From assembly GCA_017475265.1 (NCBI GenBank), contig JAFVFY010000044.1:1-62608 (forward strand): a stretch of DNA of 62,608 nucleotides, in the 5' to 3' direction. Below the pieces are notes generated by a model that was given only the letters and a program-made list of their open reading frames with translations, ran no database searches and was not told the DNA's origin. Source of the DNA: Prevotella sp. Lineage in GTDB: Bacteria; Bacteroidota; Bacteroidia; Bacteroidales; Bacteroidaceae. Shown here in pieces: positions 34,802 through 43,645 of this stretch (its first letter is position 1; each line of letters begins with the position of its first letter). The position numbers were made by a program, and so were the translations under genes.

Positions 34802-36886
34802 TTACTGAAAATCCATTTCATCGGACTGGGAGATGTCTGTGAGCAGAGTGGATATTTGCCAAGCCATATACTCTGATACAGACTTGCGGAAGTCGGATTC
34901 TGTAGGAATAGCATTGTGCGACTGGTGCTGCCCGTATGTCCAGTCGTTGCCTTCGAGTGATATGGTGTCCTTGATGATATGTCCGTCAAGATGATGGGTG
35001 GAACGTTTTCGGTCCAATACAATGTCTACTAGTTCCTGATAACGTTCTCTACCAGTGCCATCATCCCGGAAATTCTTAGCGAGACTAGCTTTTTTCTTGT
35101 CTTGGCGTAAAAAACCATCATAGGAGAAGTCTATGAACTTGACAAGAGTAGCGGGAGCATGCTTTTTACCTACCTCAAACAGATATATTCCAGTCTGTAC
35201 ACCAGCTCTTCCGATAAATAGTTTGCTTGGCATCTTAATAGAGGCCAACAATGTATTTCGTTCCAAAATGCGTTTTGTGAATGGTAGTCCTTGGCCGCTT
35301 CCAGCATTTTCTTGAATGAGGATGGCTGCCATGCCATTGGTCATTCTACTAAGTGCCTTCTCTACAAAGATAAAACCTTTGCCATCTTCAGAATAAGGTG
35401 GATTGAGCAAGAATACGTTTGCAGGGAAAGGCTTTTCACCTTCATCTTCCACCGATTGTTCATATTTGCCTTCGTATAAGAGTGAATCTTTATTGAGTAT
35501 GTGGCTAGAACCATCGCCCATGAGAATCATATTTAGAACGGCGAGGATATATATCTCAGGACGCAATTCCAACCCCAACAACTGAAAGAGTTGTATATGG
35601 TCAATTTTTGTGGTCAATTCCCGTTGGCTTTTAATGTTTCGCTGGGCATCTTCAATCATCAACTTCATGGCGGACACAAGGAAACCACCGCTACCAGCGG
35701 CATAGTCCCACACGTAACTATCCATGTCCACCTTGCATAACCGCGCCATCATCTCCGTGACATAGCGAGGCGTGAGCACCACGTCATTCTTGTCGTCGCC
35801 AGGACGGAGAGGAATCCACGATGTCAGCACGTTGAAAAGTCTTCCTGTGAAATCCAAATGTTGAGCGGAACGGAACATGGGCATGATGTCGTCTTTGATG
35901 GTAATGTACACCGATTTGATAGGACTTTCCCCATTACGTGGTTTGTAATAATTGGCATCTTGCAAGATGGCGGAGAAAATGGAACCAATGGTATCTTTCT
36001 TCTCCTGAGGCAAATTTTTACTATTGAGGAAATCTTTTATGCGGTTCAAAACTATAACACCGTCATTAGTGTTCTTACCCATTTGGCCTTTCAGCTCCTC
36101 TATTTCAAGAGGTGCTACGACATCCTTATATCCCAATGCTGCCATAATCATACCACACACCAACTGCACCCGAGACTCTGCTTTAATATTCAATCCGCCG
36201 CTTTCGCCTTTGTCTTCCATTCTTTGGTTCAGCTTTTTGAGTATGGCCTCTATTCGTATTTCATACTCGGTATTCCTCCGTTCTTTTTCTTCGTCAGTAA
36301 GTGACAACTCCCTGATGGCAGTCTGCAAGAATGTAAGATGCTCTTCGGAAAGGAACGACAAGTCGGAATATTCGGCTATCTTCTTTGGTAGGAGCATATT
36401 TTCACGCGACAGGTAGTAAACTCCTATTTCTGTTTTTATATCTTCCGCAACTTCGTAGCCATTGTAACCGATAGCTATAACCTCTTGGAACGACTTGCTG
36501 TAGTTTATGATTGCCTGAGCATAGTGTACGGCTCCATTTACAGCATATCGCTTGATATTATCATATATAGCATCGCCTTTCTCATTGAAATTCAGTACAT
36601 TTCCGTCCTTGCCAAACTTTGCAAAATCGCCATTTCTGCCTTTTACTTCTATCATGACAGGGATACGCTTCATTTCTGGCAACTCTATCAGCAATTTAAT
36701 GTCTGGATAGTTGCCTCCTTTGCCACCACTCTTGGATTCAGCTTTTGTTAAAGCCTCGTCAATCTCAGTATTTACACTTTCCGTCTTGGTGAAATAGCGT
36801 ACTTGGTTAGCATCGAGTTGCTTTTTTGCAATATCTTCTATCTTTTCCTCTATACTTTTAGTTGACTTTGCCATTGTTGCGTTCAT
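34802..36886 (-). CDS. Restriction-modification enzyme: PD-(D/E)XK nuclease plus N6-adenine methylase (type IIG/IIB-like)
   Basis: 694 aa. N-terminal nuclease motif P61-D62 ... E80-V-K82 (YPDIKLL, MIEVKG) fused to a helical segment and an N6-MTase with SAM motif DYAAGSGG (394-401) and catalytic NPPY (495-498). This is the arrangement of BcgI-type A subunits, which cut and methylate in one chain; there is no separate HsdR. It ends QSDEMDFQ; the S frame continues in the -1 frame right across this stop. Start may be 36886 or the ATG at 36874 (MAKSTKS). Confidence 0.85.
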   Translation of the reverse strand: MNATMAKSTKSIEEKIEDIAKKQLDANQVRYFTKTESVNTEIDEALTKAESKSGGKGGNYPDIKLLIELPEMKRIPVMIEVKGRNGDFAKFGKDGNVLNFNEKGDAIYDNIKRYAVNGAVHYAQAIINYSKSFQEVIAIGYNGYEVAEDIKTEIGVYYLSRENMLLPKKIAEYSDLSFLSEEHLTFLQTAIRELSLTDEEKERRNTEYEIRIEAILKKLNQRMEDKGESGGLNIKAESRVQLVCGMIMAALGYKDVVAPLEIEELKGQMGKNTNDGVIVLNRIKDFLNSKNLPQEKKDTIGSIFSAILQDANYYKPRNGESPIKSVYITIKDDIMPMFRSAQHLDFTGRLFNVLTSWIPLRPGDDKNDVVLTPRYVTEMMARLCKVDMDSYVWDYAAGSGGFLVSAMKLMIEDAQRNIKSQRELTTKIDHIQLFQLLGLELRPEIYILAVLNMILMGDGSSHILNKDSLLYEGKYEQSVEDEGEKPFPANVFLLNPPYSEDGKGFIFVEKALSRMTNGMAAILIQENAGSGQGLPFTKRILERNTLLASIKMPSKLFIGRAGVQTGIYLFEVGKKHAPATLVKFIDFSYDGFLRQDKKKASLAKNFRDDGTGRERYQELVDIVLDRKRSTHHLDGHIIKDTISLEGNDWTYGQHQSHNAIPTESDFRKSVSEYMAWQISTLLTDISQSDEMDFQ

Positions 36887-36951
36887 TTTTTTCGTTAAAA
36901 CTTAACTCGTTCTTTTTCTCATGTTAGAAATCATTGGGTCGGTTCTACTGA

Positions 36952-37101
36952 TTACGTTTGCTTCCTCATATCCACAGGGCGTGAACTCTTGTCGACTTTC
37001 ACCCAGTCCTCGCGATAGCTGAGGTTTTTGCAAGTATGCGAACGACCAGAGATTGAGCGGGGCAGTATGAAAAGTTGCCAGGTTCTTTGTTGTTTTACCA
37101 T
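36952..37101 (-). CDS. Possible 49-aa protein coupled to the AlbA fragment
   Basis: Starts MVKQQRTWQLF one nt after the stop of the upstream ORF, with AAAGGAGGGGAG as a strong ribosome-binding site. Basic and without a recognised domain. Translational coupling is likely if it is real. It could also be the start of a gene lost to rearrangement. Confidence 0.35.
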   Translation of the reverse strand: MVKQQRTWQLFILPRSISGRSHTCKNLSYREDWVKVDKSSRPVDMRKQT

Positions 37102-37102
37102 C

Positions 37103-37702
37103 TTACTCCCCTCCTTTCTCGTTTTGCTCAATGACTTCCCAGTGACCACCTTTGTTAGGGTCGACACGACGGATGAGACCCAGTTCACGAAGGCTTCTAA
37201 TTTGTTTCTCAATATCTTTGACTGATATATGTATTTCTGCAGCAAGTTCAGATTGTGTAATCTTAGGGTTCGCTTTAATCAATTCAACTATTTTCTCCCT
37301 ACTTTTCTTCCTACTTTTCTCCCTACTTATCTCCATAGTTTTTTCTCGTCCACTTTCTGGTCTACTTTGTGGTTCTAGCGTACTCTTTAATGTACTTTTC
37401 TCCCCAGTTTTCTCCGTAGTCTCATCCTCATCTCTCAATGCCGAGGTAAGTTTCACCTTGACCATGAATTCTACTTGCTTGTATTCGGGTGCAGGATTGC
37501 CGGCCTCAGCCATTTCGCAGAACATACAGTCGACACCCTCGCCAAATTCCTTCACCAGTTTGTACTGCTGCATGAACTCAGCAATTTTGGGATTGCGAGA
37601 GAAGTGCATCTGTCGGATATTGTCGATGCGGAAGCTCTTACGGTCGAACTGCTGACCTTCGGGTTGCTGTTGAAGCGTCTGTATATCGTTAATGTCAATC
37701 AT
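37103..37702 (-). pseudogene. Internally deleted AlbA/ATP-binding regulator, remnant 3
   Basis: 199-codon open frame from ATG 37702. The first 28 residues (MIDINDIQTLQQQPEGQQFD) are the start of an AlbA_2 domain. They run directly into HFSRNPKIAEFMQQYKLVKEFGEGVD, which is normally near the C-terminal side of the ATPase part, so most of the catalytic middle is gone. A linker of repeated REKSRKKSREK-type units and a winged helix (KITQSELAAEIHISVKDIEKQI) follow. The frame is intact, so a small DNA-binding protein may still be made. Confidence 0.65.
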
Positions 37703-37811
37703 TGCTTGAAATGTATCATTAATAGAGCGCAAAGATACACATTTCCTACGAAACAAACGAAGAAATGAAAAGGTTTTAATACTTTTTGCGATATAGAGTG
37801 GCCGAGAAATA

Positions 37812-37921
37812 GAAATATAGTGTTTAGGTGACAGAAGTATGATACTTAGGCGGCGCAAGTATGATACTTAGGTGGCGCAAGTATAATACTTAGCCCCCGT
37901 AAGTATGGCAGTTAGACATCA
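37812..37921. repeat. 22-bp tandem array A (palindromic core AAGTAT-G-ATACTT)
   Basis: Five consecutive 22-bp units start at 37812, 37834, 37856, 37878 and 37900. The three central ones read AAGTATGATACTTAGG or close variants; the outer two are degenerate. Each core is a 6-1-6 palindrome. Two helical turns per unit put all cores on one DNA face. Confidence 0.85.
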
Positions 37922-37988
37922 CAAACGGCATAGATAGATGGCAAGTTACACATTTCCGTCGTAACAAATGAAGAAAAGAAAAAGGATA

Positions 37989-38433
37989 CAACTTTTCTCA
38001 CGAAAAGTTTTTAAAAACACTATACATTCCTACATTTTTGTTGTAACTGTCTAAATATAAAAGATTTAGATTATGTATAGACCCTACATAATTGATAGGC
38101 ACTATACATTCATTGAGAAAAGACGTAGGATAGTAACCGCAACAACGTATCTAAGTATCGGATAATCAGTTTGTTTCCCTTCGTTTCCTCCGTGGAGACA
38201 AACAGTTTCCACGGGAGAAACAAACAGTTTCCACGGCAGAAACTAAATCAAAGGTCGGTTATTGTTACTACTTTCCTACGTTATGTTTGTCGAAAAAGTC
38301 CGTTCTATGCCTATGTATGGTGGCATCATAAAATGTATGGTCCATACATAAACTAACTCTCTGTATATATGCAGGTTACACGAAAAATGTAGGAATGTAT
38401 GGTGAAATCAAAAAAAGTTCGTGAGAAAAATTG
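37989..38433. repeat. Large imperfect inverted repeat, 59-bp arms
   Basis: Left arm 37989-38047 (CAACTTTTCTCACGAA to ATTTTTGTTGTAAC) and right arm 38375-38433 match at 48 of 59 positions when one is reverse-complemented. Between them a weaker second pair (ACGTAGGATAGTAAC near 38125; GTTACTACTTTCCTACGT near 38263) flanks array B. CTATACAT/ATGTATGG words recur at least six times. Could be a miniature mobile element, a replication-type site or a regulator-binding region. Confidence 0.7.
38181..38246. repeat. 22-bp tandem array B (GTTTCC...GAAAC units)
   Basis: Three units start at 38181, 38203 and 38225; the last two share CAGTTTCCACGG and end AGAAAC plus A-rich bases. Each holds an inverted GTTTC/GAAAC or GTCTC-like pair. 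Same 22-bp period as array A but different sequence. Confidence 0.8.
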
Positions 38434-38434
38434 C

Positions 38435-38477
38435 ATCTCTCAAAATGCCTTTGTATAAAGGAGGGGGCTTGAGAGAT
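38435..38477 (-). terminator. Terminator of the AraC gene
   Basis: ATCTCTCAA (38435-38443) and TTGAGAGAT (38469-38477) are perfect arms directly after the AraC stop; on the minus strand the hairpin is followed by GCAATTTTTC. Confidence 0.75.
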
Positions 38478-39341
38478 TTAGTGAGTAAGTGAGGCGTGAT
38501 TGTCGCGGTATTGTTTAGCGGTTATGCCAGTGATACGTTTGAAGTAGCGATAGAAAGAGGTTGGCTCTGAGAAACCAAGCATGTAGGCTGTTTCCTGAAG
38601 GGTCTGGGTGGCGCACGTCTCTATAAGGCGCTTTGCCTGTGCCGTCACGTACTGCTCTATCCATTCGGCTGGTGAGATATTGGCGGCATCCTGGATGACT
38701 TTACTCAGATACTTAGGGGTTAGGTTCAGCAGGGCTGCGTAGTATTTGATTTCACGTGACTCCCGATAGTGTTTTACCACGAGGTCGCAGAAGCGGTTGA
38801 AAATGTCGGCGCGACGGTTCTCCGTCCATTGCTTATCCTGCTCACGCCGGTAGCAGTTGAGAAGCTCGTAGCCCACAGCGAGTTGCGCCAACAGAGCTTG
38901 ATAGCGATGGGGGAATTCTTCATCGGTGTGGTTGGCAATGACGTTGAGCAGATCTACGATGGCCAGCAGGTGTGCCGCCTGATCGTCGGTAAGTGAACAA
39001 ACGGGTGCATAGTTGAACTTCTCGTAGTCGTGGCTGAAGGTATGAAAGCGCAAGTCGTCGAACATCTTTGGTGAAATGAAGAACACGGTATATGAGAAAT
39101 CATCCGAGCAATCTATAGGATGCATAATGTGGCCTGGCATGATGAAGGCCAAATCATTCTTGCGGTGGGTGATGGTGCGCATGTCGTACATGGCCCGTGC
39201 ATGGCCGCTCAGGGTGAGTGTCAGAATGATGTGAGGGAATACGTAGTCTTGGTTGCTCGCGAAAAGACCATGTACTTTGCGCACTATCACAATGCCGGAT
39301 TGTTCAACGGCTTTTATCAGCTGCTCGCTATCGTAATTCAT
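38478..39341 (-). CDS. AraC-family transcriptional regulator
   Basis: 287 aa from ATG 39341 (MNYDSEQL). Upstream codons run across the promoter and were excluded. An N-terminal cupin-like sensing region (HIILTLTLSGHARAMYD, MPGHIMHPID) is followed by the double HTH at about 185-280 (YAALLNLTPKYLSKVI and LQETAYMLGFSEPTSFYRYFKRITG). A -7 box TACTTTTG at 39352-39359 leaves a very short leader. It is divergent from the 1031-aa protein and may control it. Confidence 0.92.
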   Translation of the reverse strand: MNYDSEQLIKAVEQSGIVIVRKVHGLFASNQDYVFPHIILTLTLSGHARAMYDMRTITHRKNDLAFIMPGHIMHPIDCSDDFSYTVFFISPKMFDDLRFHTFSHDYEKFNYAPVCSLTDDQAAHLLAIVDLLNVIANHTDEEFPHRYQALLAQLAVGYELLNCYRREQDKQWTENRRADIFNRFCDLVVKHYRESREIKYYAALLNLTPKYLSKVIQDAANISPAEWIEQYVTAQAKRLIETCATQTLQETAYMLGFSEPTSFYRYFKRITGITAKQYRDNHASLTH

Positions 39342-39487
39342 ATTTCGTCTGCAAAAGTAATGCTTTTTTGTGGTTCTTGCAAAGAAAAAGCGACATATTG
39401 CCATAAAAAAGTCCTTAATTGTTAGTGTGAAGACGTGGGAAACACAGTACCTTTGCGCTATGCTAAATAATAAATAACAAATAACAA

Positions 39488-42400
39488 ATGAGAAAGATGA
39501 CAAAGAAATTACTCCTTTCCGTGTTGCTCCTGTTTGTGGGAGTAAGCATGCAGGCTCAGTCTGTTGCTACCGAGCAGATGGACGAGCGGTTTAATGACGG
39601 TACGAAGATGCCTTTCGGCTGGTTTGGCGAGGGCTGGAAGGTTGACGATGGCAAGGCAAAGTCAGAAGCCACCGACGAGTCCTCCGGCTTCGATTTCAGC
39701 CAAATGATGAACATGAATCAAGAGAACAGCGAGGGGACGCCCAACATGATGCAAGGTATGTTTGGCGGCCCACGCTACAGGACCTATCTGCTCACCCCGC
39801 CTGTGGTGGTGAAAGACGGAGAGAACCTGGTGTTCAGCGCCAGCAAACCCAGTGGCGACGACAATGGCATGGGCTTCAGTTTCGATATGAAGGCTATCAT
39901 GGGGATGACCGACACCATCTTCGTGGTGGAACGTTCCGTCTATGGCCGGAACCAGTGGGTGCGCGTAGGTGACTTTACGACGACGCTCAACAACGAGTTC
40001 CAGACGTTCACTATTTCGGGCACACCCGCAGGCGAATACCGTTTCCGATTCGTGTCGTATGTCAATGCTGAGATAGACAGCGTGGCGGGTTTCCACATCG
40101 ACAACGAGGCGCCCGATCTGCTCGTGACGGTCGATAGCCTGCACACCCGCTTTGTAGATTACAGCGTTTGCGATGAGGACAGCACCAAGGAGTTCATCCT
40201 CATCAATACGGGAACGGGAACGCTGAAGGTGAACATCGAGTCGAGAGACCCTGAGCTGTTCAGCCTCGATCAGAGCCATTTCGAAATTGCCGCCGGCGAC
40301 TCTGCCAAGCTGAACGTCACGTTCAACTATGGAGCAGGCGAGATTGGGAAGAACGAGAGCATGATCAATTTCATTTGTGAGGATACCCGTCTGTTTGGTA
40401 CAAACATCACCGTCGCTGCCCTCATCACCGACCCAGAGGTCTGGGCTACCGACTTTAACGACGACCAGATGCCTTTCGGCTGCTTTGGCGAGGGTTTCGT
40501 GGTGAAGGAAGGCGTTGCCACGCACTATAATCCTGCTGGCGGCGGCATGGCTGCTATGGCGGCCATCTTTGGCGGCGGCGGGGCAAGCGACTGGTTCATG
40601 ACGCCCCCGCTGACCATTCAGGGCGTTAACGATGCCGTGGTCTTCTCGCTGAAGAATGGCGACGGCAGCTATAAGGGTCCCATCATCGACCCGCAGGCCA
40701 ACGTGACCATCGAGAAGACCATCTACGGCAGCAACGAGTGGGAGCGCGTGGATGCCTATCAGCTCACCGACACCCTTTACCACACGAAGTGGATTGCCTG
40801 GCTCCCGGTCGGCGACTACCGCTTCCGATTCGTATCTGGCGACAGCCTCTGCATCGACAGCATTGCAGGAGGGCGCATCAACATGAATGCTCCCGACCTG
40901 CTGGTGCGCCACAATGGAAGCAGCGTGCAGACGGTGAACTACGGCATTTGCTGCGGCAACCAGACCAAGACCTTCCAGCTTATCAATACGGGTACGTCGG
41001 AATTGCAGCTCTATGCCATGTCGAGCGATCCTGCGTTCTACAGCCTGAGTCAGCAGATGTTCAGCATCGCTGCCGGAGAATCGGCCACCGTCGACGTAAC
41101 CTTCAACTTCGACCCCGTGGCTTTGGGCGCCCATCAGGCAGCACTCGTACTGATACCGCAAAACTGCCAGATTGCCACACAGATGGTCTACCTGTCGGCC
41201 TACATCACTTACGAAGATGCCTGGACCGAGGACTTCGAGCCTGAGTTCGTGGTCGAGGAAGGCGAAACCGTAGACCTGCCCATAGGCTGGAGCACCACCG
41301 GCTGGCAGATTATCAAGGGCGGCGGCATGGACATGATGGCGATGATGGGCATGGGCGGCGGAGAGAAGTCGTGGGCTCCTCATACCGATAACGATGCATA
41401 CAACCTCATCACGCCGAGCCTGCAGGCCAGGAAGGGCGACGTGCTCCGCTTCTATGCCGACATCAGCAGCGGTTGGCTCAACCTGTTCTACAAGTGCGAA
41501 GACGACGCCGACTGGATCTACCAGAACACTTATATCACTGCCGACTCTATCTACTTCATCGCGCCACTCACGGGCATCTACCAGTTGAAGTTCACCGGCA
41601 GCTCAGTAGCCGTCGATGACTTTGTCGGCTTCCTGAAGCCTATGCAGGGGGCAACCCTGATGGATGACAGCGCGTTCGATGGTCAGAACGCCGAAGTGAT
41701 AGAGCACTTCGAGGGTCAGAAGGTAAATGTCTACTACGACCGTGTACTCTCCGCCGTAAACAATGGCTACGGTTCGTGGACGCCAAAGGCATATACGCTC
41801 TGCCTGCCCTACGAGTTCCGTTTTGGCGAGCTCATAGAGCCGGGCAAGGTGAAGTTCTACCAGCTCTCATTCGTCGATGACTACTACAAGCAGTTCGTCT
41901 TTACCGCCGTCGCCGACGTTGCCGAGGCGGGAAAAGCTTACCTCGCCGTGGTGGAAGAGGGCGACGTCAGCCTGAATGCGTATAACGTAACTCTCAACTC
42001 TCAACACTCAACTCTCAACCCTGTTTACGACTACGCCGACTGGTTCTTCAACGAGAATCTGACGAAGGTGGGCCAGTGGCAGGGCAGTTTCAAGAGCATC
42101 AGTGCCTCCGAGGCCGACGAGAAGAACATGTATTGCCTGCTCGACGACGGCTCGTGGGTACGCTTCACCTCAGAAGACAATCCTGACACGAAGCTCAATG
42201 CCTTCCGAGCATACTTCCTCTCTGATGAACCCGCCGAAGTAGTAGCCAACGCTTCCCAGCGTGGGAACATCGCCGAAGAAGTAGTAGCCCACACTTCCCA
42301 GCGTGGGAACATCGCCGACAACACCGTCAAGGTGTTCCGCACTCTGTTCAGCAACGCCGGCGTAGCCAATGTGAGCGACAGCAACGTACCCGATGCCTCC

Positions 42401-42583
42401 AGCATCCTGTATGAGGCCGACATCCCCACTCCGGAATCCATCTCCGTAGGCATCCAGCCCACTATCATCACCATCGATTCCGACGGCACCAGCCGCTACT
42501 TCGACCTCCAGGGCCGCATGCTAAACGGCAAGCCCGACAAGGGGCTATTCATCGAAAATGGCAAGAAGACCGTCAACAAATAG
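39488..42583 (+). CDS. Large secreted multidomain protein with sorting-type C-terminus
   Basis: 1031 aa with a signal peptide (MTKKLLLSVLLLFVGVSMQA; start 39488 or 39497). Three similar units start WFGEGWKVDDG, CFGEGFVVKEG and STTGWQIIKGG, each a lectin-like/choice-of-anchor beta domain, separated by Ig-like ASPM/Hydin-type stretches (KEFILINTGTGTLKV, KTFQLINTGTSELQL). Met-rich loops occur. The end, YFDLQGRMLNGKPDKG then FIENGKK, resembles a type IX secretion sorting tail. Two embedded repeats lie in its 3' part (41990-42022; 42232-42312). A -7 box TACCTTTG is at 39448-39455. Substrate unknown. Confidence 0.7.
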   Translation: MRKMTKKLLLSVLLLFVGVSMQAQSVATEQMDERFNDGTKMPFGWFGEGWKVDDGKAKSEATDESSGFDFSQMMNMNQENSEGTPNMMQGMFGGPRYRTYLLTPPVVVKDGENLVFSASKPSGDDNGMGFSFDMKAIMGMTDTIFVVERSVYGRNQWVRVGDFTTTLNNEFQTFTISGTPAGEYRFRFVSYVNAEIDSVAGFHIDNEAPDLLVTVDSLHTRFVDYSVCDEDSTKEFILINTGTGTLKVNIESRDPELFSLDQSHFEIAAGDSAKLNVTFNYGAGEIGKNESMINFICEDTRLFGTNITVAALITDPEVWATDFNDDQMPFGCFGEGFVVKEGVATHYNPAGGGMAAMAAIFGGGGASDWFMTPPLTIQGVNDAVVFSLKNGDGSYKGPIIDPQANVTIEKTIYGSNEWERVDAYQLTDTLYHTKWIAWLPVGDYRFRFVSGDSLCIDSIAGGRINMNAPDLLVRHNGSSVQTVNYGICCGNQTKTFQLINTGTSELQLYAMSSDPAFYSLSQQMFSIAAGESATVDVTFNFDPVALGAHQAALVLIPQNCQIATQMVYLSAYITYEDAWTEDFEPEFVVEEGETVDLPIGWSTTGWQIIKGGGMDMMAMMGMGGGEKSWAPHTDNDAYNLITPSLQARKGDVLRFYADISSGWLNLFYKCEDDADWIYQNTYITADSIYFIAPLTGIYQLKFTGSSVAVDDFVGFLKPMQGATLMDDSAFDGQNAEVIEHFEGQKVNVYYDRVLSAVNNGYGSWTPKAYTLCLPYEFRFGELIEPGKVKFYQLSFVDDYYKQFVFTAVADVAEAGKAYLAVVEEGDVSLNAYNVTLNSQHSTLNPVYDYADWFFNENLTKVGQWQGSFKSISASEADEKNMYCLLDDGSWVRFTSEDNPDTKLNAFRAYFLSDEPAEVVANASQRGNIAEEVVAHTSQRGNIADNTVKVFRTLFSNAGVANVSDSNVPDASSILYEADIPTPESISVGIQPTIITIDSDGTSRYFDLQGRMLNGKPDKGLFIENGKKTVNK
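41990..42022. repeat. Embedded CTCAACT repeats in the 1031-aa protein gene
   Basis: Four units of CTCAACT/CTCAACA, the reverse complement of the TTGAGAG family seen in the GH2 and epimerase genes, read as TLNSQHSTLNP. Confidence 0.85.
42232..42312. repeat. In-frame tandem duplication carrying palindrome TTCCCAGCGTGGGAA
   Basis: Units of 39 nt (42232-42270) and 42 nt (42271-42312), each with the inverted TTCCCA/TGGGAA pair, encode VVANASQRGNIAE and VVAHTSQRGNIAD. Both lengths are multiples of three. Confidence 0.85.
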
Positions 42584-43544
42584 GATTCTGCTTTGCATCG
42601 TGGCAAGCATCATGGGAATGATTGCGCCCGCTTCGGCGCAATCGTTCTTTTCACGTGTTGACAGCATCCTCACGCTCCACTACCACAAGGGCGACATCGA
42701 CACGGCCTACATCATGCGTCCTCAGACCAAATGGACCATCACGGCGCGGATGAACGTGTCGGGGGCAAAGATTGAAGCCGAGGGAATCGATGAAGGCCGG
42801 CATTTCAAGTCGGAGATGGAAGCCAACAGGAAGGCGACGCTCAGCGTGGGCGTCAGTTATCTCGGTATCTCACTCAGCGCGTCGCTCAATCCCGCCAAGC
42901 TGATGGGAAAGTACCGCGACTTCGAACTGAACTTTAACAGCTATGGCCGGCGCTTCGGCTTCGACATCATCTATCAGGATGCCAAGAACTTCACGGGCTG
43001 GCACGACCATCAGGGCATGGAGCGTATCGAATTGCCCGACGGTATGCTTTCGGTGAAGACGCTGAACCTGAATGCCTATTACGTCTTCAACAGCCGCCGT
43101 TTCTCCTATCCTGCCGCCTTCTCGCAGAGCTACATCCAGCGCCGCTCTGCCGGCAGTTTCCTTCTGGCTGCGTCGGGCATGGGGCAGCACGCCACACTCG
43201 ACTGGCAAGAGACGATGCAGCTGAAGATGACAAACATTGGTCTTGGTGCTGGCTATGGCTACAACTACGTGCCAGGGCAGGGATGGCTGCTGCATATCTC
43301 CGCCCTCCCGACGTTTATTGCTTACAGTAAAACTTCGATGTCTTTCGGTGACACCAACATCCCCTTGCGCTACCACTTCCCAGAGGTCATCATTACTGGA
43401 CGCGGCTCCATCGTCCGACAATGGAGCAATATATTCGTCGGCATGTCGATGGTGTTCAACTTCACCAACATCGGAAATAAGGAGAGTCTTGCCATACATA
43501 ACACAAAATGGCGCATCCGCGCTTTCTTCGGCCTAAGGTTGTAG
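42558..43544 (+). CDS. DUF4421-like outer-membrane protein
   Basis: 328 aa with a signal peptide. Alternating beta-strand pattern to the end (FFGLRL), typical of an outer-membrane barrel; SFFSRVDSILTLHYHKGDID and DTAYIMRPQTKW are characteristic of the DUF4421 family as I recall it. It overlaps the upstream gene by 26 nt, so it is translationally coupled to the 1031-aa protein and may help place it at the surface. Confidence 0.75.
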   Translation: MARRPSTNRILLCIVASIMGMIAPASAQSFFSRVDSILTLHYHKGDIDTAYIMRPQTKWTITARMNVSGAKIEAEGIDEGRHFKSEMEANRKATLSVGVSYLGISLSASLNPAKLMGKYRDFELNFNSYGRRFGFDIIYQDAKNFTGWHDHQGMERIELPDGMLSVKTLNLNAYYVFNSRRFSYPAAFSQSYIQRRSAGSFLLAASGMGQHATLDWQETMQLKMTNIGLGAGYGYNYVPGQGWLLHISALPTFIAYSKTSMSFGDTNIPLRYHFPEVIITGRGSIVRQWSNIFVGMSMVFNFTNIGNKESLAIHNTKWRIRAFFGLRL

Positions 43545-43645
43545 GCATTACTTTCCGTAATATTGGTAATTCTTTCCAAGATTTGGGTAGCCGGTGTATC
43601 AGAAATAGTGCGTACCTTTGCAGCGTCAAATTAAAACGAAGAGAA

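Larger units (their letters stand above)
37703..38477. other. Gene-free 775-bp region with two 22-bp arrays and a large inverted repeat
   Basis: Right boundary of the AT-rich island. It contains array A (37812-37921), the inverted repeat 37989-38433 enclosing array B (38181-38246), many TGTATRG/CYATACA iterons, and the AraC terminator. No protein-coding frame is convincing. Confidence 0.7.

Noticed and set aside
30585-38433. Prophage or integrative element
   Set aside because: No integrase, relaxase, structural or conjugation gene and no flanking att-like direct repeat could be found; island status rests only on AT content and gene type.
39662-41383. 573-aa minus-strand open frame
   Set aside because: Long antisense frame opposite the 1031-aa gene; composition follows the codon bias of the real strand and it has no signal or domain.
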